Below, piece after piece: positions 1 through 7,475 of a stretch of DNA of 11,415 bases. The stretch's first letter is position 1. Each line of letters begins with the position of its first letter. The position numbers and the translations under genes were made by a program. The stretch is from Fluviibacter sp964387485 (lineage in GTDB: Bacteria > Pseudomonadota > Gammaproteobacteria > Burkholderiales > Rhodocyclaceae): contig CAYLWV010000052.1 of NCBI GenBank assembly GCA_964387485.1, forward strand, positions 1 through 11,415, given 5' to 3'. The notes under the pieces are model-generated. The model saw nothing but the letters and a program-made list of their open reading frames with translations, did not search any database and was not told the DNA's origin.

Positions 1-736
1 GCGTCGAGGCTTCCATGAAGTCGTCGTAGTTGCCGGCATAGGTGGTGATCTTGCCATAATCCAGATCGGCCATGTGCGTGCACACCTGGTTCAGGAAGTG
101 GCGGTCATGGGAGATGATGATCATGGTGGCGTTACGCTCGTTGAGCACGTCTTCCAGCCAGCGGATGGTGTTGATATCGAGGTTGTTGGTCGGTTCGTCG
201 AGCAGCAGAATGTCAGGGTTGGCGAACAGGGCCTGAGCCAGCAGGACGCGCAGCTTCCAGCCGGGGGCAACTTCGCGCATCGGGCCGTTGTGCTTATCGA
301 TGGGGATGCCAACGCCGAGTAGCAGCTCACCCGCGCGCGCTTCCGAGGTGTAGCCGTCGTATTCGGCGAACTTCACTTCCAGCTCGGCAGCCTTCATGTA
401 GTCGTCTTCGGTGGCGTCCGGATTGGCGTAGATGGCATCGCGTTCCTGCATGCAGGCCCACATTTCTTCGTGGCCCTGTAGCACCACGTCCAGCACGCGC
501 TGGTCCTCGTAGGCAAACTGATCCTGGCGCAGATAGGCCATGCGTTCGTTAACGTCTTTGGTCACGTTGCCGGCCGAAGACTCCAGCGCGCCGCAAAGGA
601 TCTTCATGAAGGTCGATTTGCCAGCGCCGTTGGCACCGATCAGGCCATAGCGATAGCCTTCGCCAAATTTGACCGACACGTTTTCAAACAGGGGCTTGGC
701 CCCGAACTGCATGGTGATGTTATTTGCGACGAGCAT
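1..736 (-). CDS. ybiT: ABC-F family ATPase, YbiT type (N-terminal 245 residues, cut by window edge)
   Basis: Partial gene; the C-terminal half lies outside the window. The translation begins MLVANNITMQFG. It has a Walker A motif GANGAGKST at residues 34-42, a Walker B with LLLDEP (Asp180, Glu181) running into TNNLDI, and then ISHDRHFL and VCTHMADLDYG. The signature region reads VAPGWKLRVLLAQALF, with APGWK at residues 157-161 in place of LSGG. As I recall, this degenerate form is typical of YbiT and separates it from EttA, Uup and YheS. ABC-F proteins have two ATPase domains and no membrane segments, and they act on ribosomes, modulating translation. The ATG at 734-736 is preceded by GGGA six bases upstream and gives the family's usual N-terminus. 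It is transcribed divergently from gshA. Confidence 0.93.
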   Translation of the reverse strand, partial: MLVANNITMQFGAKPLFENVSVKFGEGYRYGLIGANGAGKSTFMKILCGALESSAGNVTKDVNERMAYLRQDQFAYEDQRVLDVVLQGHEEMWACMQERDAIYANPDATEDDYMKAAELEVKFAEYDGYTSEARAGELLLGVGIPIDKHNGPMREVAPGWKLRVLLAQALFANPDILLLDEPTNNLDINTIRWLEDVLNERNATMIIISHDRHFLNQVCTHMADLDYGKITTYAGNYDDFMEAST

Positions 737-780
737 CAGAATTCCCGGAAACCGCTAAGGCGATGTTTTTTCAAGCCGAC

Positions 781-789
781 ATTCTAACA
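781..789 (-). promoter_or_regulatory. Candidate extended -10 promoter for the ybiT-like gene
   Basis: On the minus strand the bases read TGTTAGAAT, an extended -10 (TGn followed by TAGAAT). No good -35 hexamer sits 16-18 bases upstream, which fits an extended -10 promoter. Transcription would start near 774, giving a leader of roughly 37 bases with a GGGA ribosome-binding site just before the ATG. This is a reading by eye only. Confidence 0.4.
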
Positions 790-807
790 GCGAGCACGCT
801 GCAGCGC

Positions 808-824
808 CGCACCGGGCTGGTGCG
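808..824. repeat. 6-bp inverted repeat (CGCACC / GGTGCG) between divergent promoters
   Basis: CGCACC at 808-813 pairs perfectly with GGTGCG at 819-824 around a 5-base spacer, GGGCT. It lies between the candidate minus-strand promoter (781-789) and the candidate gshA -10 (832-837), where a -35 element or an operator would be expected. It has no trailing T run, so it is not an intrinsic terminator. It could be a regulator-binding dyad, or chance in GC-rich DNA. Confidence 0.35.
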
Positions 825-831
825 CATGGGG

Positions 832-837
832 TAAACT
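832..837 (+). promoter_or_regulatory. Candidate -10 element for gshA, possibly giving a leaderless transcript
   Basis: TAAACT matches a -10 hexamer at four of six positions. Transcription from it would begin around 844, at or beside the gshA ATG at 845. The bases before that ATG contain no Shine-Dalgarno sequence, so a leaderless message is plausible. No convincing -35 is visible at the usual spacing, so this is a weak call. Confidence 0.3.
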
Positions 838-844
838 TGCATTT

Positions 845-2128
845 ATGGTTCCTCATCTGACAACCGCTCTCGCGGGCCCGCTTCTGGCGCTGGAACAGCG
901 CTTTCTGGATCAGACAACTGCCATCGAGCGGTGGTTTCGCTGTGCCTGGCAGGATCACACGCCGCCGTTTTATGCCTCGGTCGATCTGCGTAACGCCGGC
1001 TACAAGCTGGCCCCGGTGGATACCAACCTGTTTCCGGGCGGTTTTAATAACCTGAATCCGGCGTTTTATCCGCTGTGCATCCAGGCCATTCAGACTGCCA
1101 TTGAAAAGTACTGCCCGGATGCGCGCAATATGCTGCTTATTCCGGAAAATCATACGCGCAATCAGTTCTATTTGAAGAATGTCGCCACCTTGGCGGGCGT
1201 GTTGCGCCAGGCAGGCCTGACGGTACGGTTGGGATCTGTGTCACCCGAGATCACGGCGCCGACAACGCTGACCCTGGACGATGGTCAGACGCTGCACCTG
1301 GAGCCGCTGCAATTGAACAATGGCCGCTGGGGTGTGGCTGGCTTCGACCCGTGCATGGTGTTGCTCAATAACGATCTGTCCGCCGGTGTGCCGGATATTC
1401 TGCAGGCCCCCACCGGGCAAACCCTGATTCCGCCGGTGCATGCCGGTTGGCACGTGCGTCGCAAGAGTCAGCACTTTGCGGCCTATGATCGTGTGGCGAC
1501 CGACTTTGCCGCTCTGGTGGGCATTGATTCCTGGCGCATCAATCCGTACTTTGCTACCTGTGACGATATCAATTTCCATGAACGGGTTGGGGAAGATTGC
1601 CTGGCCGCCCGTGTCGACGAATTGCTCAATCGCATTCGCTTGAAGTACCGCGAATACGACATTGATGCAGCGCCCTATGTGGTTGTCAAAGCCGATGCCG
1701 GCACTTACGGCATGGGCGTGATGACCGTGCGTGATGCCAGCGAAGTCATCGGCCTGAATCGCAAGCAGCGTAACAAGATGAGCGTGATCAAAGAAGGGAT
1801 GGAAGTGTCGTCCGTGATCATTCAGGAGGGTGTGCCGACCCTGGAAACCATCCGTGACGCCGTGGCCGAGCCGGTGGTGTATATGATGGATCGCTTTGTG
1901 GTCGGTGGCTTCTATCGGGTGCACGAAGCGCGTGGTCCGGAAGAAAATCTCAACGCCCCGGGCATGCATTTTGAACCACTGGCCTTTGAGACCGGTTGTA
2001 ACCTGCCGGACTACAGCGCCAACCCGGATTCACCGCCTAACCGTTTTTATGCCTATGGCGTCATCGCCCGTCTGGCGCTGATGGCCGCTGCTTACGAGCT
2101 GGAAGCCACCGATCCATTCGGAGCCTGA
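845..2128 (+). CDS. gshA: Glutamate-cysteine ligase, type III (proteobacterial GshA)
   Basis: Joins L-glutamate and L-cysteine with ATP to form gamma-glutamylcysteine, the first step of glutathione synthesis, in the cytosol. The 427-residue product matches the type III family (PF08886, TIGR02049-like), which is unrelated in primary sequence to E. coli GshA. Recognisable stretches are the N-terminus MVPHLTTALAGPLLALE, then IERWFR, TPPFYASVDLRNAGYKLAPVD, NLFPGGFNNL, LLIPENHTRN, KADAGTYGMGVMTV and IIQEGVPT. The length and both ends fit a complete protein of this family, and the ATG at 845 gives the conserved N-terminus. No Shine-Dalgarno precedes it. It is first in a nine-gene run and ends four bases before apbE. 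The usual partner gshB (glutathione synthetase) is not in the window and must be sought elsewhere. Confidence 0.95.
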   Translation: MVPHLTTALAGPLLALEQRFLDQTTAIERWFRCAWQDHTPPFYASVDLRNAGYKLAPVDTNLFPGGFNNLNPAFYPLCIQAIQTAIEKYCPDARNMLLIPENHTRNQFYLKNVATLAGVLRQAGLTVRLGSVSPEITAPTTLTLDDGQTLHLEPLQLNNGRWGVAGFDPCMVLLNNDLSAGVPDILQAPTGQTLIPPVHAGWHVRRKSQHFAAYDRVATDFAALVGIDSWRINPYFATCDDINFHERVGEDCLAARVDELLNRIRLKYREYDIDAAPYVVVKADAGTYGMGVMTVRDASEVIGLNRKQRNKMSVIKEGMEVSSVIIQEGVPTLETIRDAVAEPVVYMMDRFVVGGFYRVHEARGPEENLNAPGMHFEPLAFETGCNLPDYSANPDSPPNRFYAYGVIARLALMAAAYELEATDPFGA

Positions 2129-2132
2129 GGCC

Positions 2133-3215
2133 GTGTTTCGGCGCGGTGCCTCCCATATTTGGCTGGTGCTGGTGGCCTGCTGTTCGGCGATCTTTCTGCT
2201 GACGGGTTGTACTGACCCCAAGCCTGTTGCCAGTGAATCCTTTGTCTTTGGTACCCGCGTGGAAATCCAGGTGGCAGATGATGCGCCGGCGGCGCGTATC
2301 CGCACGGCAGTAGCCGATGTACTGGCCGAATTTGACCGCATGCATCGCACGTATCACGCCTGGCAGCCTTCCGAACTGACAGAGTTAAATGATGCACTGG
2401 CTGTGGGCAAGAAAGTCCGGGTTAGCACGGAAATGGCCGCGTTACTCAGCGAGGCGCAGGGTTTCGCGAAGGCATCTGACGGACTGTTTGATCCCGGTAT
2501 TGGGCGGTTGATCGCCCTCTGGGGATTTCATGCAGACAGCTATGCGGCGCAGTTGCCCGACCCGGCGGCCGTTCAGGTCTGGCTGGGCCGGCACCCGTCC
2601 ATCCGCGATCTGATCATTCAGACCGACGAGCGCGGCGGCTGGGTCAGTAGTCGCAACAATCAGGTGGCGCTGGATCTCGGCGGCTCGCTCAAAGGCACGG
2701 CACTGGATCGGGCGGCAGCCATCATGAAAGCCGCCGGGCTAAATAATGTGCTGATCAACATCGGTGGCAACGTCATGGCGTTGGGGTCACGTTACGGTAA
2801 ACCCTGGCGTGTGGCCATTCAGGCGCCCCGCTATGCCGGACCGCTGGCCATCCTGGAGTTAAAGGATGGTGAGGCCACCGGGACATCGGGGGACTACCAG
2901 CGGTATTTCGAAGTGGACGGTCAGCGCTACCCGCATCTGCTGGACCCGCGTACGGGATACCCGGCAACGGGGATGCAATCCGTCACGATTGTGGTGGATG
3001 GGCCATCGGCCGGGGTACGCTCGGACGTACTGACCAAGCCGCTGTTTATGGCCGGGCCAGAGGCGTGGCCTGCCATGGCGCAGCGTCTGGGATTGCCAGC
3101 GGTGTTGGTTGTGTCGGCCGATGATCAAGTGCGTGTCACGTCCGGATTGGCGGATCGGCTGAAATTTGAGCCACATAATGGCAAACTGCCGGATATCAGG
3201 CGTGTTTCCCCATAA
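2133..3215 (+). CDS. apbE: FAD:protein FMN transferase, ApbE family lipoprotein
   Basis: ApbE enzymes move FMN from FAD onto Thr/Ser of exported or membrane flavoproteins such as NqrB/NqrC and RnfD/RnfG; no such target is in the window. The 360-residue protein starts at GTG, with GGAG at 2120-2123. This start supplies a lipoprotein signal: Arg3-Arg4, a hydrophobic core, then lipobox LTGC with Cys26. Threonine after the cysteine suggests outer-membrane sorting. Family motifs in order are DLGGSLKG (181-188), NIGGN (209-213), TSGDY (251-255), YPHLLDPRTG (266-275) and SDVLTKPLF (297-305). Compared with the usual ApbE motifs, the Asp/Glu after IGG is Asn213. The position four after Asp298, normally the Thr metal ligand, is Lys302, with a Thr one place earlier. 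It is therefore probably an ApbE subfamily member whose activity is less certain. It lies four bases after gshA. Confidence 0.9.
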   Translation: MFRRGASHIWLVLVACCSAIFLLTGCTDPKPVASESFVFGTRVEIQVADDAPAARIRTAVADVLAEFDRMHRTYHAWQPSELTELNDALAVGKKVRVSTEMAALLSEAQGFAKASDGLFDPGIGRLIALWGFHADSYAAQLPDPAAVQVWLGRHPSIRDLIIQTDERGGWVSSRNNQVALDLGGSLKGTALDRAAAIMKAAGLNNVLINIGGNVMALGSRYGKPWRVAIQAPRYAGPLAILELKDGEATGTSGDYQRYFEVDGQRYPHLLDPRTGYPATGMQSVTIVVDGPSAGVRSDVLTKPLFMAGPEAWPAMAQRLGLPAVLVVSADDQVRVTSGLADRLKFEPHNGKLPDIRRVSP

Positions 3216-3225
3216 AATCAGACCT

Positions 3226-3651
3226 ATGACAGAGAACTCTTTAATAAAACCGGTGGGCATTCTGCTGCTGACACATGGTCGGCTTGGCGAAGCATTGCTG
3301 GAGTGCGCACGTCATGTGCTGTGCGGGCAACTTCCCGCGGATCTGGCGATTCTCAGTGCCGGACAGGATGAACCTGTCGACGAAGTCGAAACCAGGGCGC
3401 GTCAGTTGCTGACGACTTTGGACCAGGGTGCCGGTGTGCTGGTGCTGACCGATCTGCTCGGCGCCACGCCGGCTCGTGTAGCGACGCGTCTTATTAAACC
3501 GGGCCAGGTGGAAGCCTTGTCTGGCGTCAGTCTGCCCATGCTGCTACGGGCGATAAATTACCGTAATAAACCTTTGCCCGACGTTGCAAAAAAGGCGTTG
3601 CTGGCAGGGACCGAATGTACGCTGGCCATGACGGCTGACGCGCCCCTTTAA
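3226..3651 (+). CDS. PTS system EIIA component, mannose/fructose (Man) family
   Basis: A stand-alone 141-residue EIIA domain. In the family, a histidine accepts phosphate from phospho-HPr and passes it to EIIB or uses it to signal. Here the N-terminus VGILLLTHGRLGEALLE places that residue at His17, and VLVLTDLLGATPARVA is the second characteristic stretch (DLLGATP). An in-frame TTG start at 3166 would give a longer form overlapping the end of apbE. I chose ATG 3226, ten bases after apbE, because family members begin just before VGIL. Neither start has a clear Shine-Dalgarno. No EIIB, EIIC or EIID gene is present, so the role is probably regulatory rather than sugar uptake. In betaproteobacteria such orphan EIIA(Man) proteins have been tied to control of carbon storage and stringent-response enzymes; applying that here is inference. 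Confidence 0.93.
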   Translation: MTENSLIKPVGILLLTHGRLGEALLECARHVLCGQLPADLAILSAGQDEPVDEVETRARQLLTTLDQGAGVLVLTDLLGATPARVATRLIKPGQVEALSGVSLPMLLRAINYRNKPLPDVAKKALLAGTECTLAMTADAPL

Positions 3652-3672
3652 CGCTTTCGAATCGGATTCTTC

Positions 3673-3948
3673 ATGACGACGTTGCGCCAGGATGTTGAAA
3701 TCATCAATAAGCTGGGCTTGCATGCCCGGGCATCAGCCAAGTTCACGCAACTGGCTGGTACCTTCCAGAGTGAAGTCTGGCTCGAGCGCAATGGCCGACG
3801 CGTCAACGGTAAAAGCATCATGGGTGTCATGATGCTGGCCGCCGGTAAAGGCACCACCGTTGCCATTGAAACCATCGGTGATGATGCCGAAACGGCTATG
3901 CAGGCACTGGTAGGCCTGATTAACGATTATTTTGGCGAAGGTGAATAA
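3673..3948 (+). CDS. ptsH: Phosphocarrier protein HPr
   Basis: A 91-residue HPr, the small cytosolic protein that carries phosphate from EI to EIIA. The active-site stretch NKLGLHARASAKF puts the phosphorylated histidine at His17. The regulatory region NGKSIMGVMMLAA puts the HPr kinase-type serine at Ser48, in the K-S-I-M-G setting seen in betaproteobacterial HPr. That makes control by an HprK plausible, but hprK is not in the window. The ATG at 3673 gives the normal length. The ribosome-binding site is weak (CGGA at 3663-3666). A 21-base gap, the largest in the run, separates it from the EIIA gene, and only three bases separate it from ptsI. Confidence 0.96.
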   Translation: MTTLRQDVEIINKLGLHARASAKFTQLAGTFQSEVWLERNGRRVNGKSIMGVMMLAAGKGTTVAIETIGDDAETAMQALVGLINDYFGEGE

Positions 3949-3951
3949 AGC

Positions 3952-5709
3952 ATGAGCTTTACCCTCCACGGCCTTGGCGTATCCGGTGGTATTGCCATTG
4001 GGCAGGCACAGCTGTTGTCACATGCCACCCTGGAGGTGTCTCACCTCACGCTGCCGGCAAGGCAGTTGGAGAAAGAAGTTCTGCGCTTTGAAAAAGCCGT
4101 CGAGCGCGTGCGCGAGGAGTTGGAAGCCCTGCGCAGCGACATGGCGGAATCGGCGGCAGAAATGCGCGCCTTCATCGACGTGCATAGTTTGATCCTGCAG
4201 GATCCCGAGCTGGTCGATGTGCCGAAATCGCTGATTCGAACCCGTGGCTGTAATGCCGAATGGGCGCTTGTTCAGCAGATGGATGCGCTGGTCAAACAGT
4301 TCGAGGCCTTTGACGACCCCTACTTGCGTGAGCGCAAGGCTGATGTCGTGCAGGTGGTGGAACGGGTCATCAAGGAGCTGATGGGCCGCTCCGGCAAAAT
4401 TGGTCGTTCCAGTAAAACGACCAAAGGCGTTAAGGAAGATGAGCAGATCATCGTGGCACACGATCTGCCGCCATCGGACCTGATCAGTTTTAAAGAGCAT
4501 CGCTTTGCGGCATTCGTGACCGATGTCGGTGGCGCCACGTCGCATACCGCCATTCTGGCGCGCAGCATGGCCATTCCCGCCGTTGTGGGTTTGCGCGGCG
4601 CGCGGGAAGTCATCAAAGATGGCGAGCTGCTGATTGTTGACGGCTTCCGTGGCGTCATCATCATCAACCCTGATGAGCGAGTGCTTGAAGAGTATCGTCT
4701 ACGCAAGACGCAGATCGAACTCGAGCGCAGCAAACTCAAGCGCCTGAAAAAAGCCGAGGCGCTGACGCTCGATGATCTTCATATCGACCTGCTGGCCAAT
4801 ATTGAATTACCGGATGATGTGCAGGCCGCCAAGGATAATGGTGCCGATGGTATTGGTTTGTTCCGCACCGAGTTTCTGTTTCTCAACCGTCGCGAAATTC
4901 CCTCAGAAGATGAACAGTACGAAGCCTATCGCAAAGTTGTGAAGGGCATGGCCGGTAAACCGGTGGTAATTCGTACCTATGATCTGGGTGCGGATAAAAC
5001 CCTCGACCAGGCGCGCAGTGCCACTAATCCGGCGTTAGGTCGGCGAGGTATCCGCTTGTCGCTTTCCGAGCCGGCCATGTTTGGTATCCAGCTGCGGGCG
5101 ATTCTTCGGGCCGCCCGTTTTGGACCGGTGCGCATTCTGATTCCCATGATCTCCAACGTGCAGGAAGTGGATGCCACTCGTGCCGCGATTGACCGTGCCC
5201 GCGAAGAGCTGCGTGATCGCCGCGTGGCTTTTGGCGAAGATATTCAGCTGGGGGGCATGATCGAGATCCCGGCGGCGGCACTGGCGCTCAATATGTTCCT
5301 CAAGCGTCTCGATTTCGTATCCATTGGTACGAATGATCTGACGCAGTACACCCTGGCCATTGACCGCGGCGATGAAGAAGTCGCTGATCTCTACGACTCA
5401 CTCCATCCAGCCGTGCTGATGCTGATTGCACACACGCTGGCCGGCGCTGAAAAATCGGGTGTGCCGGTATCGATCTGCGGTGAGCTGGCCGGTAACCCCA
5501 AGTTGACACGACTGCTGCTCGGCATGGGGTTGCGCCACTTCTCGATGCACCCCTCGCAAATTCTTGAAGTCAAACAGCAGGTACTGACTTCAGATGTAGG
5601 ACAATTGGCACCGATGGTGCGCAAACTCCTGCGCCTTGATGATGCTGCACAGATCCGTGAGCAGATTCGTCGCCTGAATTCGACGCCGGCCGATAGCCTG
5701 GCCAGATAA
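3952..5709 (+). CDS. ptsI: Phosphoenolpyruvate-protein phosphotransferase (PTS Enzyme I)
   Basis: Transfers phosphate from phosphoenolpyruvate to HPr, the entry point of the PTS relay. The 585-residue protein, near the usual 570-590, has the full EI layout. The N-terminal helical HPr-binding part is followed by the phosphohistidine domain with GGATSHTAILARS (His198), and then the PEP-binding barrel. The barrel carries GIGLFRTEFLF, IRTYDLGADKT, NPALGRRGIR, ILIPMISN, GGMIEIPAAAL, SIGTNDLTQYTLAIDRG and SICGELAGNP (Cys509, the catalytic acid). A short basic linker (GRSGKIGRSSKTTKG) precedes the phosphohistidine domain and is longer than in E. coli EI. No GAF domain is present, so this is sugar-type EI rather than the nitrogen-type PtsP. 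GAAGGTGA before the ATG is a good ribosome-binding site. Confidence 0.97.
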   Translation: MSFTLHGLGVSGGIAIGQAQLLSHATLEVSHLTLPARQLEKEVLRFEKAVERVREELEALRSDMAESAAEMRAFIDVHSLILQDPELVDVPKSLIRTRGCNAEWALVQQMDALVKQFEAFDDPYLRERKADVVQVVERVIKELMGRSGKIGRSSKTTKGVKEDEQIIVAHDLPPSDLISFKEHRFAAFVTDVGGATSHTAILARSMAIPAVVGLRGAREVIKDGELLIVDGFRGVIIINPDERVLEEYRLRKTQIELERSKLKRLKKAEALTLDDLHIDLLANIELPDDVQAAKDNGADGIGLFRTEFLFLNRREIPSEDEQYEAYRKVVKGMAGKPVVIRTYDLGADKTLDQARSATNPALGRRGIRLSLSEPAMFGIQLRAILRAARFGPVRILIPMISNVQEVDATRAAIDRAREELRDRRVAFGEDIQLGGMIEIPAAALALNMFLKRLDFVSIGTNDLTQYTLAIDRGDEEVADLYDSLHPAVLMLIAHTLAGAEKSGVPVSICGELAGNPKLTRLLLGMGLRHFSMHPSQILEVKQQVLTSDVGQLAPMVRKLLRLDDAAQIREQIRRLNSTPADSLAR

Positions 5710-5718
5710 AAGAACAAC

Positions 5719-6858
5719 ATGACAGATGTAACTCTTGGTTCGGTTGGCCTGGTAAAGCCACAGACCTTTCGCTCGTCAGTACCGTTGGCGCTCAAGGGTG
5801 GCGCGGTGCTACCCGAATTCTCGCTGGTCTATGAGACCTACGGCACGTTGAATGCCGATGCCAGTAATGCGGTGCTCATTTGTCACGCGCTGTCGGGTAG
5901 CCATCATGTGGCGGGGTATACCGACCCGGCAGACCCCGAAGGCAGCGCCGGCTGGTGGGATAACCTGGTGGGTCCGGGCAAACCCTTAGACACTCAAAAA
6001 TTTTTTGTTGTTGGCGTGAACAATCTGGGGGGGTGTTACGGCTCGAGTGGCCCGAACACGCGTCACCCGCAAACCGGCAAGCTCTACGGTGCCGACTTTC
6101 CGGTTGTCACCGTGGAAGACTGGGTCGAGGCACAAGCCCGGTTAGCGGATCATCTGGGCGTGCGCTGCTGGGCAGCCGTGGTCGGTGGTTCGCTCGGTGG
6201 CATGCAGGCGCTGCAGTGGACGCTGGCCCACCCAGATCGGCTCAAGCATGCCGTGGTGATTGCCTCGGCGCCCAAGCTGACTGCACAGAATATCGCCTTT
6301 AATGAAGTTGCACGTCAGGCCATTCTGACCGACCCGGAGTTTTATGGCGGTCACTACTATGAACAGGGTGTGGTGCCGGCGCGTGGTTTGAAGCTGGCCC
6401 GTATGCTCGGCCACATCACGTATCTGTCAGACGACCAGATGGCCGAAAAATTCGGCCGTTCGCTCAAAGACGGTGCACTCAAATACAGTTACGAAACCGA
6501 TTTCCAGATCGAATCCTACCTGCGCTACCAGGGGGAAAAGTTCTCCGGCTACTTCGATGCCAACACCTATCTGTTGACCACCAAGGCACTGGATTATTTT
6601 GATCCGGCAGAAACTACCGGTGGCAATCTGGATGCCGCACTGGCGCCGGCTAAGGCCGATTTTCTGCTGGTAGCCTTTACGACGGACTGGCGTTTTTCGC
6701 CGGAGCGTAGCCGCGAAATCATGACCGCACTGGTGCATAACGGCCGCCGCGTCAGCTACGCTGAAATTGACAGCGTGCACGGGCATGACTCCTTCCTGCT
6801 GGACGATACGCAATATCACGCGGTCCTCCGTACCTATTTCGAAGAGGTGGTGCTATGA
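5719..6858 (+). CDS. metXS: Homoserine O-acyltransferase MetX, probably succinyl-CoA-specific (MetXS)
   Basis: Acylates L-homoserine, the first committed step from homoserine to methionine. This 379-residue alpha/beta-hydrolase carries the catalytic triad: Ser158 in GGSLGGMQ, Asp323 in TTDWRFSP, and His356 in VHGHDSF. Other family stretches are NNLGGCYGSSGP, APKLTAQNIAFNEVARQAI and FDANTYLLTTKALDYFD. Arg325, two residues after the catalytic Asp, is the position I recall as the acyl-CoA specificity site. Arg there marks the succinyltransferases common in beta- and gammaproteobacteria despite the MetX fold; acetyltransferases differ at this site. The gene starts nine bases after ptsI, with only a weak purine-rich site ahead of it, and overlaps metW by four bases. 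No SAM riboswitch or separate promoter fits in that gap. Confidence 0.94.
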   Translation: MTDVTLGSVGLVKPQTFRSSVPLALKGGAVLPEFSLVYETYGTLNADASNAVLICHALSGSHHVAGYTDPADPEGSAGWWDNLVGPGKPLDTQKFFVVGVNNLGGCYGSSGPNTRHPQTGKLYGADFPVVTVEDWVEAQARLADHLGVRCWAAVVGGSLGGMQALQWTLAHPDRLKHAVVIASAPKLTAQNIAFNEVARQAILTDPEFYGGHYYEQGVVPARGLKLARMLGHITYLSDDQMAEKFGRSLKDGALKYSYETDFQIESYLRYQGEKFSGYFDANTYLLTTKALDYFDPAETTGGNLDAALAPAKADFLLVAFTTDWRFSPERSREIMTALVHNGRRVSYAEIDSVHGHDSFLLDDTQYHAVLRTYFEEVVL

Positions 6859-7475
6859 ACGCTCCACGTAAACCTGTGCGTTTGGATCTGACCACGCTGC
6901 GCGCCGACCTCGATGCCATTGCCGGCTGGATCGCGCCCGGAGAACGGGTGCTGGATCTGGGCTGTGGTGATGGCACGCTGCTGCGTCGGCTCATGGATGA
7001 AAAGCAGGTCATTGGCTACGGCATTGAAAAAGACCCGTCTTCGGTGCTGGCCTGCCTCAAATCCGGCGTGAACGTGATTCAGGTCAATCTGGAGCGCGGC
7101 CTGGCCGGTTTCGAGACCGGAGCTTTTGATCACGTCATCATGTCGCTTTCGCTGCAGATGATTCAGAACACCGTCGGCCTGCTCAACGAACTATTGCGCG
7201 TTGGTCATGAGGCGGTAGTTTCGTTTCCCAACTTTGGTTACTACACGCATCGTCAGGCCATTCTCAAGGGCCGCATGCCGGTTTCCGAGAGTTTGCCGTA
7301 TCAATGGTTCGATACACCGAACGTGCGATTTTTTACCATCGCCGACTTCGAAGCGCTGTGCGCTGAACAGGGCATCGTGATCCATGAAATCATTGCCCTG
7401 GACAACGGCGAGCGTGTGCACGAAGATATTAACTTCTTGGGTGATACCGCGATCTGTCGGTTGGGCCGCGCATGA
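6855..7475 (+). CDS. metW: Methionine biosynthesis protein MetW
   Basis: A 206-residue class I methyltransferase-fold protein of the MetW family. SAM-binding motif I is VLDLGCGDGTLL at residues 32-43. It is followed by family stretches GYGIEKD, MSLSLQMIQN, VVSFPNFGYY, LPYQWFDTPNVRFFTI and INFLGDTAICRL, so both ends are complete. MetW almost always follows metX. It has been described as a partner needed for, or stimulating, MetX homoserine acylation, and no methyl acceptor is generally agreed. Its start (ATGA) overlaps the metX stop, so translation is probably coupled and the two proteins made in similar amounts. Confidence 0.95.
   Translation: MNAPRKPVRLDLTTLRADLDAIAGWIAPGERVLDLGCGDGTLLRRLMDEKQVIGYGIEKDPSSVLACLKSGVNVIQVNLERGLAGFETGAFDHVIMSLSLQMIQNTVGLLNELLRVGHEAVVSFPNFGYYTHRQAILKGRMPVSESLPYQWFDTPNVRFFTIADFEALCAEQGIVIHEIIALDNGERVHEDINFLGDTAICRLGRA

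Noticed and set aside
1241..1969. A 242-codon open frame on the minus strand inside gshA
   Set aside because: It is histidine-rich with no recognisable family, lies wholly opposite a well-conserved gene, and fits codon-bias shadowing.
3166..3225. A longer EIIA start at TTG 3166
   Set aside because: The extra 20 residues overlap apbE and precede the point where the family normally begins; ATG 3226 fits family length.
2859..3260. A 133-codon minus-strand open frame opposite apbE and the EIIA start
   Set aside because: It has no family features and overlaps conserved apbE motifs on the other strand.
3658..3670. Small dyad GAATC-G-GATTC between the EIIA and HPr genes
   Set aside because: A five-base arm is too short to distinguish from chance, and there is no T run for a terminator.
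4018..4545. A 175-codon minus-strand open frame opposite ptsI
   Set aside because: It is a shadow of the conserved EI N-terminal and phosphohistidine domains, with no independent evidence.
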